This document shows positions 54,719-63,640 of a DNA stretch of 64,000 nucleotides, piece by piece. Within the stretch, counting starts at the first letter, position 1; each line of letters starts with the position of its first letter. The stretch is from an uncultured Eubacteriales bacterium. GTDB lineage: Bacteria; Bacillota; Clostridia; TANB77; CAG-508. The DNA is taken from assembly GCA_949288185.1 (NCBI GenBank), contig CASEIZ010000036.1, positions 1-64,000 of the forward strand, given 5' to 3'. The notes beneath the pieces were generated by a model that was given only the letters and a program-made list of their open reading frames with translations, was not told the origin of the DNA and did no database searches. The position numbers and the translations under genes were made by a program.

Positions 54719-55546
54719 CTACTTCCTTTTCTTATTTTTATCCTCTAAACTCATACATTTTTCTATATCATAAAAATTATTTTCTTCTGTCAGAACTATA
54801 TCAAAATTTTTTCTATACACTTCTAAATTTTCAGTAATGTTTTTATTTAAAAATCCTATTTTTAAAGATTTATCTTCTGGATATTCTCCCATCATGTTAA
54901 TATCTTCAACTAAATCTCCTATCACAACCCTATATTCTTTTTCTTCTATTTTTTCTTTTAACTTATCGTCATTCAATTTATCTATATTTTTATTTAAAGT
55001 ATGAATGATATTATCAGAAAATTTTATCATATCTCCGTTTTTATCAAATTTTATAAAATTACCAATTATCGTTATATTGTCATAATAACACTCTTTTTCT
55101 TTTAAGAACTGTTCTATCACATTTCCAATTCCTGCTGAAAATATGATTACTGGTATATTGCGATTATATAATTTATTTAAAAAATCTTTTGCTCCTTCTC
55201 TTAATTCTAAATGACTATTATAAATACATTCTTTTAATTTTTCCTTTGTAAGATGATATGTATAATATAAATTCATGGATTTTTCATACCATTCTAACAT
55301 GTATTTTTCTTTTTCTTGTATATCTATTGTATAATCCAATTCTATTGGTCCATATTTTTCATAAAACTTGTTTAAGTCATTCGATATTGCCTTCCCCATT
55401 GCTTTTTTATTAGCAGTAGTTGCCCAAGAATCTTCACTCTTACTTGATGTAATTGTTTTATCATAATCCATAAACACATATATATTATCTTTATTTATTT
55501 TCTGTTTTAATTCATCTATCTTTTTTTCATTATTGAAATATATCAT
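54719..55546 (-). CDS. UMPH-1/cN-III-like 5'-nucleotidase (HAD)
   Basis: This 275-residue HAD enzyme has motif I VFMDYDKTITSSKSEDSW, motif II VIIFSAGIGNVIEQFL and the motif III-IV region VVIGDLVEDINMMG, like eukaryotic pyrimidine 5'-nucleotidase type III (UMPH-1). It likely removes phosphate from nucleoside monophosphates in the cytoplasm. This family is uncommon in bacteria. AAGGAG precedes the ATG. Exact substrate uncertain. Confidence 0.75.
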   Translation of the reverse strand: MIYFNNEKKIDELKQKINKDNIYVFMDYDKTITSSKSEDSWATTANKKAMGKAISNDLNKFYEKYGPIELDYTIDIQEKEKYMLEWYEKSMNLYYTYHLTKEKLKECIYNSHLELREGAKDFLNKLYNRNIPVIIFSAGIGNVIEQFLKEKECYYDNITIIGNFIKFDKNGDMIKFSDNIIHTLNKNIDKLNDDKLKEKIEEKEYRVVIGDLVEDINMMGEYPEDKSLKIGFLNKNITENLEVYRKNFDIVLTEENNFYDIEKCMSLEDKNKKRK

Positions 55547-55744
55547 CGTTAATCTCCTTATACTATAAAAAATAACTAATATCTGTCTTTTGTATTATAT
55601 ATTTTTTTATTTTGTTTTTCAAGTAATATACCTTAACGATTTTGATTTCATTGATATTTCTTAAAAAATTTCTTAAAACTTTATCTTTTTTCTTTGTTGT
55701 GCTATAATGCAAATATAAATTTTATAGAGATAGGAGCATGACAA

Positions 55745-57061
55745 ATGAAAAACTTTTTTATTGTACTTGCAATGAAAGTATTAAATATTGTATTAAAACT
55801 ATTTGGAAAACATGGAGGTAATCTTTTAGGAAAAATTGCTTTTGATTGGAATCCAGAAATTTTCAAATATTTCAAAGTAGACTGCCCTGTTATTGCTGTT
55901 ACAGCAACAAATGGTAAAACCATGACAAATAATGCTATTGGATATGTTTTTCAAACTGCAGAAAAAAAAGTCATCAGTAATAAAGAAGGAAATAATATGG
56001 AAACTGGTATTCTTTCCACTTTATTAAAATCTTGTACTTTAACAGGAAAAATAAATGCAGACTATTTAGTTTTCGAAGTAGATGAAGGTTATGTACCAGT
56101 CGTGTTTAAAGATTTCCGATTAGATACATTCGTTATATTAGACTTCTTTAGAGATCAGTTAGACAGAAATGGTGAAGTAGAATCTCTAATCTTAAAAATC
56201 AACGATTTTCTAAAAACCTATACCGGTAATTTAATCTTAAATAATGATGATCCAAATGTTGCAAGATTGGGAAAGGCAAATCCGGATAATCAAAATATCT
56301 ATTATTTCCATGTAGATAGATATCCATATGCTACTGATGATATGAAAGAAGCTGGTGAAGGAAAATTCTGTCCATTTTGTAAGACACGTTTGGAATATGA
56401 ATATTATCAATATTCTCATATCGGAAAATTTGTATGTCCAGATTGTGGATATGGTGATAATGAAATTTATAAAGAAACAAAAAATATCAATCTTACTGAA
56501 ATGACTTTTGAAGTAGATGATACTTTATATAAAATTAAATCAAATAGTATCTATATTATTTATAATTTCACCGCTGTCATTAGCTGTTGTTCTTTATACA
56601 ATATTGATACAAAATATATACAAGAAGCATTAGCAAATTTTGAATTAAATAATGGTAGATTAGAAAAATTAGTCATTAAAGATGCCCCTACGATTATAAA
56701 CTTGGCTAAAAATCCAACAGGTAGCAATGTCAGTTTACGATTATTAAATGAAGATGATGAAGAAAAAGAATTATTATTTGTTTTAAATGATAATAAAGCT
56801 GATGGATTTGATGTTTCTTGGATTTGGGATATTAATTTTGATAATTTAAACAATGTAAAAAGAATTATAACTGCTGGAACAAGAGGCTATGATATTGCCA
56901 TTAGAATAAAAACATCAGGATTTGATGCAAATAAAATCGAAGCCTATCTAGACTTGGAACAAGCTGTAAAGGCTTTATATACCAACTCAACCAAAAAATA
57001 TGTGATTGCAAATTATACCTCTTTACAACCTACTAGAACAGAAATTTTGAAATTAAAATAG
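55745..57061 (+). CDS. murT: Lipid II isoglutaminyl synthase subunit MurT
   Basis: This 438-residue Mur-ligase-related protein has the ATP loop VTATNGKTMTNNAIG, the central domain with a zinc ribbon (CPFCKTRLEY and CPDCGYG) and the C-terminal DUF1727 region with LVFVLNDNKADGFDVSWIW-like residues (catalytic Asp). With GatD it amidates the D-glutamate of lipid II, important for peptidoglycan cross-linking. AGGAG precedes the ATG. gatD starts 13 bases after its stop. Confidence 0.95.
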   Translation: MKNFFIVLAMKVLNIVLKLFGKHGGNLLGKIAFDWNPEIFKYFKVDCPVIAVTATNGKTMTNNAIGYVFQTAEKKVISNKEGNNMETGILSTLLKSCTLTGKINADYLVFEVDEGYVPVVFKDFRLDTFVILDFFRDQLDRNGEVESLILKINDFLKTYTGNLILNNDDPNVARLGKANPDNQNIYYFHVDRYPYATDDMKEAGEGKFCPFCKTRLEYEYYQYSHIGKFVCPDCGYGDNEIYKETKNINLTEMTFEVDDTLYKIKSNSIYIIYNFTAVISCCSLYNIDTKYIQEALANFELNNGRLEKLVIKDAPTIINLAKNPTGSNVSLRLLNEDDEEKELLFVLNDNKADGFDVSWIWDINFDNLNNVKRIITAGTRGYDIAIRIKTSGFDANKIEAYLDLEQAVKALYTNSTKKYVIANYTSLQPTRTEILKLK

Positions 57062-57074
57062 GAGTTGAAATATA

Positions 57075-57815
57075 ATGAAAGAATTAAAAATACTATACCT
57101 ATACCCTGATATGTTAGAATTATATGGTGATTATGGGAATATACAAGTATTAAAATATCGATTAGAAAAACGAGGATTTAACTGTATTGTTGACAGATAT
57201 TCTATAGGTGATGAAAAACCAGATTTTAAAAGTTATGACATCATCTTTGCAGGTGGCGGAGCTGATAATGAACAAAGTATTTTATCAGAAGATTTAATAA
57301 AATACAAAAAAGAAATTAAAGAAGCTGAAAATGACGGTGTATTCTTTTTACTAATTTGTGGTGCTTATCAATTATTTGGTAAATATTATAAAGGTGTTGA
57401 AGGAAATATCATTCCTGGCTTAGAAATCTTCCCTTATTATACAGAAGCTATCGCAGATAGAAAAAAAAGATGTATTGGAAATATTGTCCTTGATGTTACC
57501 TTAAATGGACAGGAAACAAAAGTAATTGGTTTTGAAAATCATGGTGGACAAACCTATGACATCCCTACTCCTTTTGGAAAAGTTTTGTTCGGAAATGGAA
57601 ATAAATTTGGTGATACAGAAGAAGGATTTTTTAAAGAAAATGTAATTGCTACTTATTTACATGGTCCTCTTCTTTCTAAAAATCCTGAACTTACAGATTA
57701 TATTATTAAATATTGTTTAGATAGAAAATATCAAGAAGATACTGTTTTAGAACCTTTAAATGATCAATTTGAAAATTTATGTAGAAAACAATTGTTAGAT
57801 AGATTTTTAAATTAA
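57075..57815 (+). CDS. gatD: Lipid II isoglutaminyl synthase subunit GatD
   Basis: This 246-residue class I glutaminase has the nucleophile Cys95 in FLLICGAYQLFG, the oxyanion GGGADNEQ and a His near 193 (TYLHGPLLSKNPELTD). It supplies ammonia to MurT. GGAG precedes the ATG. A solo REP element starts at its stop codon, followed by a terminator. Together with MurT it is a complete amidation pair. Confidence 0.95.
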   Translation: MKELKILYLYPDMLELYGDYGNIQVLKYRLEKRGFNCIVDRYSIGDEKPDFKSYDIIFAGGGADNEQSILSEDLIKYKKEIKEAENDGVFFLLICGAYQLFGKYYKGVEGNIIPGLEIFPYYTEAIADRKKRCIGNIVLDVTLNGQETKVIGFENHGGQTYDIPTPFGKVLFGNGNKFGDTEEGFFKENVIATYLHGPLLSKNPELTDYIIKYCLDRKYQEDTVLEPLNDQFENLCRKQLLDRFLN

Positions 57816-57853
57816 AAAAGGGATTTTGGGGACGGACTCATTTTTCCCTTTTT
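57814..57853 (+). repeat. Solo REP of the GGGGACGGACTC family
   Basis: GGGATTTTGGGGACGGACTC followed by ATTTTTCCCTTTTT equals one arm of the 10.6-kb MITE. It begins within the gatD stop codon. No partner arm is found nearby. Confidence 0.75.
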
Positions 57854-57863
57854 ATATATAGTA

Positions 57864-57939
57864 AGAATCTTGTTGTCTAAGACAATAAAATGCCGGACTA
57901 AATCATCTGATACTACCAAATGATTTGCCCGGCATTTTT
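57864..57939 (+). terminator. Terminator with repeat-family leader
   Basis: AATCTTGTTGTCTAAGACAA is followed by TGCCGG...CCGGCA (outer arms 57891/57934) with an inner AAATCAT/ATGATTT pair and a TTTTT tail. The leader is shared with the 53.4-kb terminator and partly with that at 59.15 kb. Confidence 0.8.
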
Positions 57940-57955
57940 GAGTGAATAGAGTAAT

Positions 57956-58303
57956 TTATCCTTTTATTCTCTCATAAACTCTTGAAGCCTTTACAGCTTC
58001 ATTCAATTCAGAAAACATGTCTTTCATAAATATCAGCAAGTATTCTGCTTTTGTTTTTGAATCACAGCATTCTTTTAATACTGCCTTTATGAAATCCGTT
58101 ATTGCTCTGTAAATCGAAGACATTTCTTCATCGCCTTCTTCTTGAACAAGCTCTTTAAGAAAATCTTCATAGGAAGTACTACTTTTTAATTTTTCCTGTA
58201 AATTTCTTAAATAACATTGCACTTGCACACTTTCTTCCAAGCCTTTCTTCTGTTCATAGATTTTTTCACTAAGAAATCTCATCAATTCTTCTTTTCCACT
58301 CAT
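57956..58303 (-). CDS. Hypothetical helical protein
   Basis: This 115-residue all-helical protein starts MSGKEELMRFLSEKIYEQKK, with KELVQEEGDEEMSSIYRAIT in the middle and a cysteine pair in VLKECCDSK. No family or membrane segment is recognised. AGGAG precedes the ATG. It is a single gene between the gatD terminator and nrdG; the gap 58304-58482 is AT-rich and has no feature. Confidence 0.55.
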   Translation of the reverse strand: MSGKEELMRFLSEKIYEQKKGLEESVQVQCYLRNLQEKLKSSTSYEDFLKELVQEEGDEEMSSIYRAITDFIKAVLKECCDSKTKAEYLLIFMKDMFSELNEAVKASRVYERIKG

Positions 58304-58482
58304 TTTTTCTTTTCTCCTATCTTTAAATTTCTAGTTGCCCGAGTCCTTGTGTCGTTTTAAATATTAGGAATATTCTACAAATGACTCTGCAATATTATAC
58401 TCTATTTTTATTGAATTTTCAAATTTTCTTTCCGTTTAGTATTTTTCAAAAATAAATATATATTTTTTAGATAAATTTAAAA

Positions 58483-58515
58483 GTAGTTACATTCATTTCA
58501 TTGAAACATAACTAC
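58483..58515 (-). terminator. Terminator of nrdG
   Basis: GTAGTTA and TAACTAC pair around a 19-base loop, with A/T-rich tails (TACTTTTAAA on the minus strand). It lies 25 bases after the nrdG stop. Confidence 0.6.
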
Positions 58516-58539
58516 CTTTTATAACCTATTTGAAATAAT

Positions 58540-59061
58540 TTATAATTTAAACTCTACTGGTTTATGCTCTTTTAGACTTTCTTGAACATCTAATATTCTT
58601 TGATTTGAAGATCCTCTAAATCTAAGGCTTAAATCCTTTTTTTCTTCTTCAAACTTACCGTCTACCATTACATCTATATATTTCAAAAGCTCTTTTGTTG
58701 TTTCATTATTAGGCGCCATTTTTTCTACAACATCCTTTTCAAAATCAAACCCTGTGTAGCACCATATATTTTTGTCAGGAAATTTCTCTTTTACCTTTTT
58801 AACTAATGGTAACAAACCTTCTTGATTTTGCTTTTCTAAAGGCTCTCCTCCTAAAAGAGATAGTCCTGAAATATAATCATGGTCTAAATAATTAATTACT
58901 TGATCTATTTGTTCATCTGTAAATTTATTACCATAATTGAAATCCCATGCACATTCATTAAAACACCCTTTACAATGATGATTACATCCACTTACAAATA
59001 CGGATACTCTAACCCCTTCTCCGTTTGCTACATCTACTCTTTTTATATCTGCATAATTCAT
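58540..59061 (-). CDS. nrdG: Anaerobic ribonucleotide reductase activating protein (NrdG)
   Basis: This 173-residue radical-SAM enzyme has the iron-sulfur motif CNHHCKGC (C26, C30, C33) and SGLSLLGGEPLEKQNQEGLL (SAM contact). It creates the glycyl radical on NrdD. AGAGGG precedes the ATG. It lies 146 bases after nrdD on the same strand, with a repeat and a terminator between. Confidence 0.95.
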   Translation of the reverse strand: MNYADIKRVDVANGEGVRVSVFVSGCNHHCKGCFNECAWDFNYGNKFTDEQIDQVINYLDHDYISGLSLLGGEPLEKQNQEGLLPLVKKVKEKFPDKNIWCYTGFDFEKDVVEKMAPNNETTKELLKYIDVMVDGKFEEEKKDLSLRFRGSSNQRILDVQESLKEHKPVEFKL

Positions 59062-59097
59062 ATTCTATCCCTCTTTTCTCCATTTTGGTATTTTATT

Positions 59098-59206
59098 GGA
59101 AATAAGAACCTGACTCGACATAGTTAATAATCAAAAATCTCCGCCGAGTGATCCATAATCTTGTTGTTTTTGAGAATAAAAAAGGGAATTGGATATTCCC
59201 TTTTTT
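59098..59206. repeat. Dispersed repeat copy 3 and terminator after nrdD
   Basis: ATAAGAACCTGACTCGACAT matches the reverse of the 4.76-kb repeat. Then ATCTTGTTGTTTTTGAGAATAAA resembles the leader seen at 53.4 and 57.9 kb in part, and AAAAAAGGGAA...TTCCCTTTTTT (59178-59206) is a terminator stem with tails on both strands. Confidence 0.6.
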
Positions 59207-59207
59207 A

Positions 59208-61334
59208 TTATAAATGCATTACTCTTTGTTTAATTTCTTTTGTTTTTCCTGCATTCCAGAAGTTTTCTCCTAAATATCCACAAGTTCTTCTTACAACTGT
59301 CATTTTTGAATGATCTTTGTTTCCACAATTTGGACATTCCCATTCATTGTCTTTATTTAAGATAATCTCTCCATCAAATCCACAAACATGACAGTAATCT
59401 GATTTTGTATTAAATTCAGCATATTGAATATTATCATAGATAAATTTAACAGCTGTTTCTAATGCATCAATATTTTTTTGCATATTTGGTATTTCAATAT
59501 ATGAAATAGCTCCACCTGAAGATATTTTTTGGAATTCACTTTCGAATCCAAGTTTTTCAAATGCATCAATTTTCTCTCTTACATCTACATGGTATGAATT
59601 TGTGTAATATCCTTTATCTGTTACATCTTTGATTGTGCCAAATTTTTCTTTATCGATTCTAGCAAATTTATAGCATAAGCTTTCTGCTGGTGTTCCATAT
59701 AATGCAAATCCAATATTGGTTTCTTTTTTCCATCTATCTACTGTTTCCCTTAAATGTCTCATAACTCTAATTGCAAAATCATGTCCTTCTGGTGTTGTAT
59801 GTGATACACCTTTCATTACTTTTGTCATTTCGTATATACCAATATATCCTAATGAAATGGTTGAATATCCACCATATAATAATTTGTCTATTTTTTCACC
59901 TTTTTCTAATCTTGCAATAGCTCCATATTGCCAGTGAATTGGGCTAATATCTGAATGTGTTCCAAGTAATGCATAATGTCTACACATTAAAGCTTCTTTA
60001 CATAGTTCTAGTCTTTCATCTAATAATTTCCAGAATTTATCTTCATCACCATCTGCAACAATCGCTACTTGTGGTAAGTTGATACTAACAACACCTTGAT
60101 TAAATCTTCCTTCAAATTTGTAATTTCCATTTTCATCTTTCCAAGGTGATAAGAAACTTCTGCATCCCATTGGGCTAAACACATTACCTTCATAGTTTTC
60201 TCTCATTTTCTTAGCTGAAATATAATCTGGATACATTCTCTTTGCTGAACATTTAACAGCTAATTTTGTTAAATAATCATATTCTCCACCTTTTAAGCAG
60301 TTACATTCATCTAATACATATACTAGTTTTGGGAATGCTGGTGTAACATATATACCTGCTTCATTTTTAATACCTTGATATCTTTGTCTTAATACCTCTT
60401 CAATAATCATGGCATTTTCTTTGATATATGGATCTCCCTCTTCTAGATGTAAGAATAAAGTTACAAATGGAGATTGTCCATTGGTTGTCATTAATGTGTT
60501 GATTTGATATTGAATCGTTTGTACACCTGCTTTTAATTCTGCTTTTAATCTATCTTGTACCAAATCCTCTATAACATCATCAGATAGTTTTCCTTTATAT
60601 TTTTTCTCTATTTCTGATTTAAATTTATTATAGCTCTTTCTCAAATATTTACCTAAATGTTTTAAATCTACTGATTGTCCACCATATTGGTTACTTGCAA
60701 CTGCTGCGATAATTTGTGTTGTCACTGTGCATGCTACTTGGAAACTCTTTGGACTTTCTATCATTTTTCCATTCATAACCGTTCCATTATCTAACATGTC
60801 TGATATATTAATTAAACAACAGTTAAAAATTGGTTGCACAAAATAATCAGCATCGTGGAAATGTAAAACTCCATCAGCGTCTGCTTTGGCAATTTTTTCT
60901 GGTAATAATAATCTTCTTGTTAAATCTCTTGATACTTCACCTGCAATATAGTCTCTTTGTGTTGAAGCAAGTAACGTATTTTTATTTGAGTTTTCTTCTG
61001 CTAGTTCTTTATTTTCATTTCTGATTAATCCTAATATCGTTTCATCAGTTGTATTTTGTTTTCTAACCAAAGCTCTCGTATATCTATATACAATATATTT
61101 CTTTGCTAGTTCATATTTTTCAATTTCCATTAATTTCTCTTCGATGATATCTTGGATATCTTCAACTAACATTCTCTTTTTATTTAATTCTTCTATATAT
61201 TGAATAATACCTTTTATATCTTCTTTATTCGCTCTTTCCTTTGGCTTTACCTCCTGATTTGCTTTTTCAATTGCTACTTGAATTTTTGCTCTGTCATAAT
61301 CAACAGCTCTTCCATCCCTCTTAATAACTTTCAT
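59208..61334 (-). CDS. nrdD: Anaerobic ribonucleoside-triphosphate reductase (NrdD)
   Basis: This 708-residue class III reductase has an N-terminal ATP-cone (MKVIKRDGRAVDYDRAKIQV), a zinc site with CHVCGFDG and CPNCGNKD near the C-terminus, and the glycyl radical motif RRTCGYLGENFW with Gly686. It makes dNTPs without oxygen. AAGGAGG precedes the ATG. A palindromic CRP/FNR-like site lies in its promoter. Confidence 0.96.
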   Translation of the reverse strand: MKVIKRDGRAVDYDRAKIQVAIEKANQEVKPKERANKEDIKGIIQYIEELNKKRMLVEDIQDIIEEKLMEIEKYELAKKYIVYRYTRALVRKQNTTDETILGLIRNENKELAEENSNKNTLLASTQRDYIAGEVSRDLTRRLLLPEKIAKADADGVLHFHDADYFVQPIFNCCLINISDMLDNGTVMNGKMIESPKSFQVACTVTTQIIAAVASNQYGGQSVDLKHLGKYLRKSYNKFKSEIEKKYKGKLSDDVIEDLVQDRLKAELKAGVQTIQYQINTLMTTNGQSPFVTLFLHLEEGDPYIKENAMIIEEVLRQRYQGIKNEAGIYVTPAFPKLVYVLDECNCLKGGEYDYLTKLAVKCSAKRMYPDYISAKKMRENYEGNVFSPMGCRSFLSPWKDENGNYKFEGRFNQGVVSINLPQVAIVADGDEDKFWKLLDERLELCKEALMCRHYALLGTHSDISPIHWQYGAIARLEKGEKIDKLLYGGYSTISLGYIGIYEMTKVMKGVSHTTPEGHDFAIRVMRHLRETVDRWKKETNIGFALYGTPAESLCYKFARIDKEKFGTIKDVTDKGYYTNSYHVDVREKIDAFEKLGFESEFQKISSGGAISYIEIPNMQKNIDALETAVKFIYDNIQYAEFNTKSDYCHVCGFDGEIILNKDNEWECPNCGNKDHSKMTVVRRTCGYLGENFWNAGKTKEIKQRVMHL

Positions 61335-61366
61335 TTCACATTTCCTCCTTCGATTAGTATGGTTAC

Positions 61367-61407
61367 ATTATACCCCTACCATTTTTATTTTCCGTTGCAA
61401 AAGCAAC
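61367..61407 (-). promoter_or_regulatory. nrdD promoter with GTTGC-N4-GCAAC site
   Basis: On the minus strand TATAAT is at 61372-61367. The palindrome GTTGCAAAAGCAAC (61394-61407) is centred at about 40-41 bases before the expected start, the usual place for class II activation by CRP/FNR proteins. There is no good -35 box at 17 bases, which fits an activator-dependent promoter. Confidence 0.6.
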
Positions 61408-61516
61408 ACATTATGAAAAAGAACTTTTTTCAGTTCTTAATCTCTTCTTCCTCTAAGTTTTTTTGCTTTGTTACAAATATATTACAAAAATATTACAAAA
61501 ATATTTTTATACTTTT

Positions 61517-61546
61517 GTTGCTTTTGCAACTTTTTTATTGTATAAT
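61517..61546 (+). promoter_or_regulatory. Promoter and operator of the CRP/FNR gene
   Basis: TTGCTT (61518-61523) and TATAAT (61541-61546) are 17 bases apart. GTTGCTTTTGCAAC (61517-61530) covers the -35 box, which suggests self-repression. It is the same motif as in the nrdD promoter. The gap 61408-61516 also holds repeats of ATTACAAAAATATT. Confidence 0.65.
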
Positions 61547-61575
61547 GCTTATGTAATTTTAAAGGAGGAAAAAAC

Positions 61576-62208
61576 GTGAACACCAAGTTTGACATAGAAA
61601 ACTTCATTCTTGACTTTTCAAATTCTTGTCAAAAAAAGCAAAAAAAAGTCTTTAGCAAAAATGAAGTTGTTACAACTTATATAAAAAACCGAAATCAATT
61701 ATGTATATTATTGGATGGAAATGCTGATTTAGTACGTTATGACTTAAATGGTAATCGAACAATTGTAGAACATTTTTCAAAAAATGCTCTTTTTGGTGAA
61801 GTCTTCTATACCATTACGACCAATAATGAGTTACTAGTTGAAGCAAAATCGAATTGTACTGTTCTTTTCTATATTTATGATGACATTTTTCATAAATGCC
61901 GAAACAATTGTAAATTTCACCAAACCTTATCTGAAAACTTGCCACAATTGATATTAAATAAAGTAACAGATTTAAATATGCGAATTGAATTATTAACCAA
62001 AAGGTCTACTAGAGACAAACTACTTGGCTATTTTTCTTTACTATCTACTAGAAAATTAAGTAGTTCTTTTGAGCTTCCTTTTTCTTTAACTGATTTAGCA
62101 GATTACTTAAGTGTTGATAGAAGTGCTATGATGAGAGAATTGAAACTATTAAAAGAAGATGGCTTTATTGAGAAAATTGGAAATCGAATTATTTTGTTAT
62201 ATAAATAA
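61576..62208 (+). CDS. CRP/FNR-family transcription regulator
   Basis: This 210-residue regulator has an N-terminal cyclic-nucleotide-binding-like beta-roll (CILLDGNADLVRYDLNGN, about 43-60), a long dimer helix and a C-terminal winged helix-turn-helix (SLTDLADYLSVDRSAMMREL). The usual cAMP-binding residues are not clear. Five cysteines (18, 43, 94, 108, 112), with C108 and C112 close together, could hold a metal or iron-sulfur cluster, as in FNR. Start is GTG at 61576 after AAAGGAGG. Divergent from nrdD, with a palindrome in each promoter. Confidence 0.85.
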   Translation: MNTKFDIENFILDFSNSCQKKQKKVFSKNEVVTTYIKNRNQLCILLDGNADLVRYDLNGNRTIVEHFSKNALFGEVFYTITTNNELLVEAKSNCTVLFYIYDDIFHKCRNNCKFHQTLSENLPQLILNKVTDLNMRIELLTKRSTRDKLLGYFSLLSTRKLSSSFELPFSLTDLADYLSVDRSAMMRELKLLKEDGFIEKIGNRIILLYK

Positions 62209-62517
62209 AAAAATTGTCCAATTGGGGACGTTTCTGTTTGGGACATTTTTATGTAAATCTTTAATTCTATAAAAATGATATATAATAAAAATTTATGAAA
62301 TGACGAATGTGAATGAAATCATATTAGAAAAAATTAAGGTATCTAATAGGAGAATCTCAAATCTTGCTTTGAGAGGTGCCTATTAGATACCTTTAATTTT
62401 TCTTTATGATGTAATGTTAGCCGAGGAATGTAATAAATTTTTATTATATATCATTTTTATTTTATAGAATTTTTTAAAAATGTCCCAAACAGAAACGTCC
62501 CCAATTGGACAAAAAAA
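62207..62517. mobile_element. MITE-like palindromic element (GGGGACGTTTCTG family)
   Basis: Outer arms TTGTCCAATTGGGGACGTTT (62214 on) and the complement ending at 62512 are 38 bp and near-perfect. Second arms ATTCTATAAAAATGATATAT (62263 on) match 62432-62469. A central stem AAGGTATCTAATAGG/CCTATTAGATACCTT with inner TCTCAAA/TTTGAGA completes the fold. It fills the whole gap between the converging regulator and galE genes. No ORF is credible. It is likely non-autonomous and may act as a two-way terminator. Confidence 0.8.
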
Positions 62518-62519
62518 TG

Positions 62520-63524
62520 CTATTTTGTTGTTTGAATATAGTTCCATGAATCTAAACACATATCTTCTAATGTTTTTTCTGCTACCCATCCTAATTCTTC
62601 TTTTGCTTTTTCGGGATCTGCATAACAAGTTGCTATATCTCCTTCTCTTCTTGCTGTAATTTTATATGGTACTTTTTGACCTGTTGCTTTTTCAAATGCG
62701 TTTACCATATCTAATACACTATATCCTTTTCCTGTTCCTAAATTATAGATATATAATCCTTCTTTTTCTTTCTCTATTTTTTCTAATGCTTTTACATGTC
62801 CTTTTGCTAAATCTACAACATGAATATAATCTCTAACCCCTGTTCCATCTGGTGTATCATAATCATTTCCAAATACAGATAATTCTGGTAAAGTTCCTGC
62901 TGCCACACGAACAATATATGGCATTAAGTTATTTGGTATTCCTTGTGGTTCTTCTCCAATTAATCCACTTTCATGTGCTCCTACTGGATTGAAATATCTT
63001 AATATACATATATTCCATGTATTGTCTGAATGGTAAGTATCTTTTAATATTTGTTCAATGAATAATTTACTTGTACCATATGGATTTGTTGTTCCTCCCG
63101 TTTTGCATTCTTCTGTTATTGGAATCGTCTCTGGATCTCCATATACAGTTGCTGATGAGCTAAATATAAATGTTTTACAATTATATTTTCTCATGGTATC
63201 TAATACAACTAATGCTCCTGAAACATTATTCATATAATATTCGATTGGTTTTTGAACAGATTCTCCTACTGCTTTAAAACCTGCAAAATTAACAACTGCT
63301 TCTATGTCATTTTCTTCAAAAACTTTTTCTAGTTTTTCTCTATCCATATAATTCATTTCATAAAATTTAAAATCTTTTCCTGTTATTTTTTTAATTGCAT
63401 CTAATACACTTGGTTTACTATTAGAAAAATCATCTATGATAACAATTTCTTTTCCTGCATTTAATAATTCCACTGCTGTATGACTTCCAATAAATCCAGC
63501 TCCTCCTGGTAATAATATTGCCAT
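62520..63524 (-). CDS. galE: UDP-glucose 4-epimerase (GalE)
   Basis: This 334-residue extended SDR interconverts UDP-glucose and UDP-galactose. It has the NAD loop [15 protein letters not shown] (5-19), the conserved FSSSATVYG with catalytic Ser/Thr, the YxxxK in [13 protein letters not shown] and the substrate-binding [24 protein letters not shown] precedes the ATG. It is a single gene between the MITE and cysS. Confidence 0.94.
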   Translation of the reverse strand: MAILLPGGAGFIGSHTAVELLNAGKEIVIIDDFSNSKPSVLDAIKKITGKDFKFYEMNYMDREKLEKVFEENDIEAVVNFAGFKAVGESVQKPIEYYMNNVSGALVVLDTMRKYNCKTFIFSSSATVYGDPETIPITEECKTGGTTNPYGTSKLFIEQILKDTYHSDNTWNICILRYFNPVGAHESGLIGEEPQGIPNNLMPYIVRVAAGTLPELSVFGNDYDTPDGTGVRDYIHVVDLAKGHVKALEKIEKEKEGLYIYNLGTGKGYSVLDMVNAFEKATGQKVPYKITARREGDIATCYADPEKAKEELGWVAEKTLEDMCLDSWNYIQTTK

Positions 63525-63607
63525 AAAATCATTCCTTTCTTTTTTATTGTTTATGTTTATATTATATTACTAGTTTCAAAAAAGTACAAGCTTAAATATA
63601 TAAAAAA

Positions 63608-63640
63608 TTAAACTTTAAGGACTCTTTCCTTAAAGTTCAC
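63608..63640 (-). terminator. Terminator of cysS
   Basis: AACTTTAAGGA and TCCTTAAAGTT pair, with loop around CTCTT; on the minus strand AATTTTTTATA follows. The cysS stop codon lies in the right arm. Confidence 0.8.
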
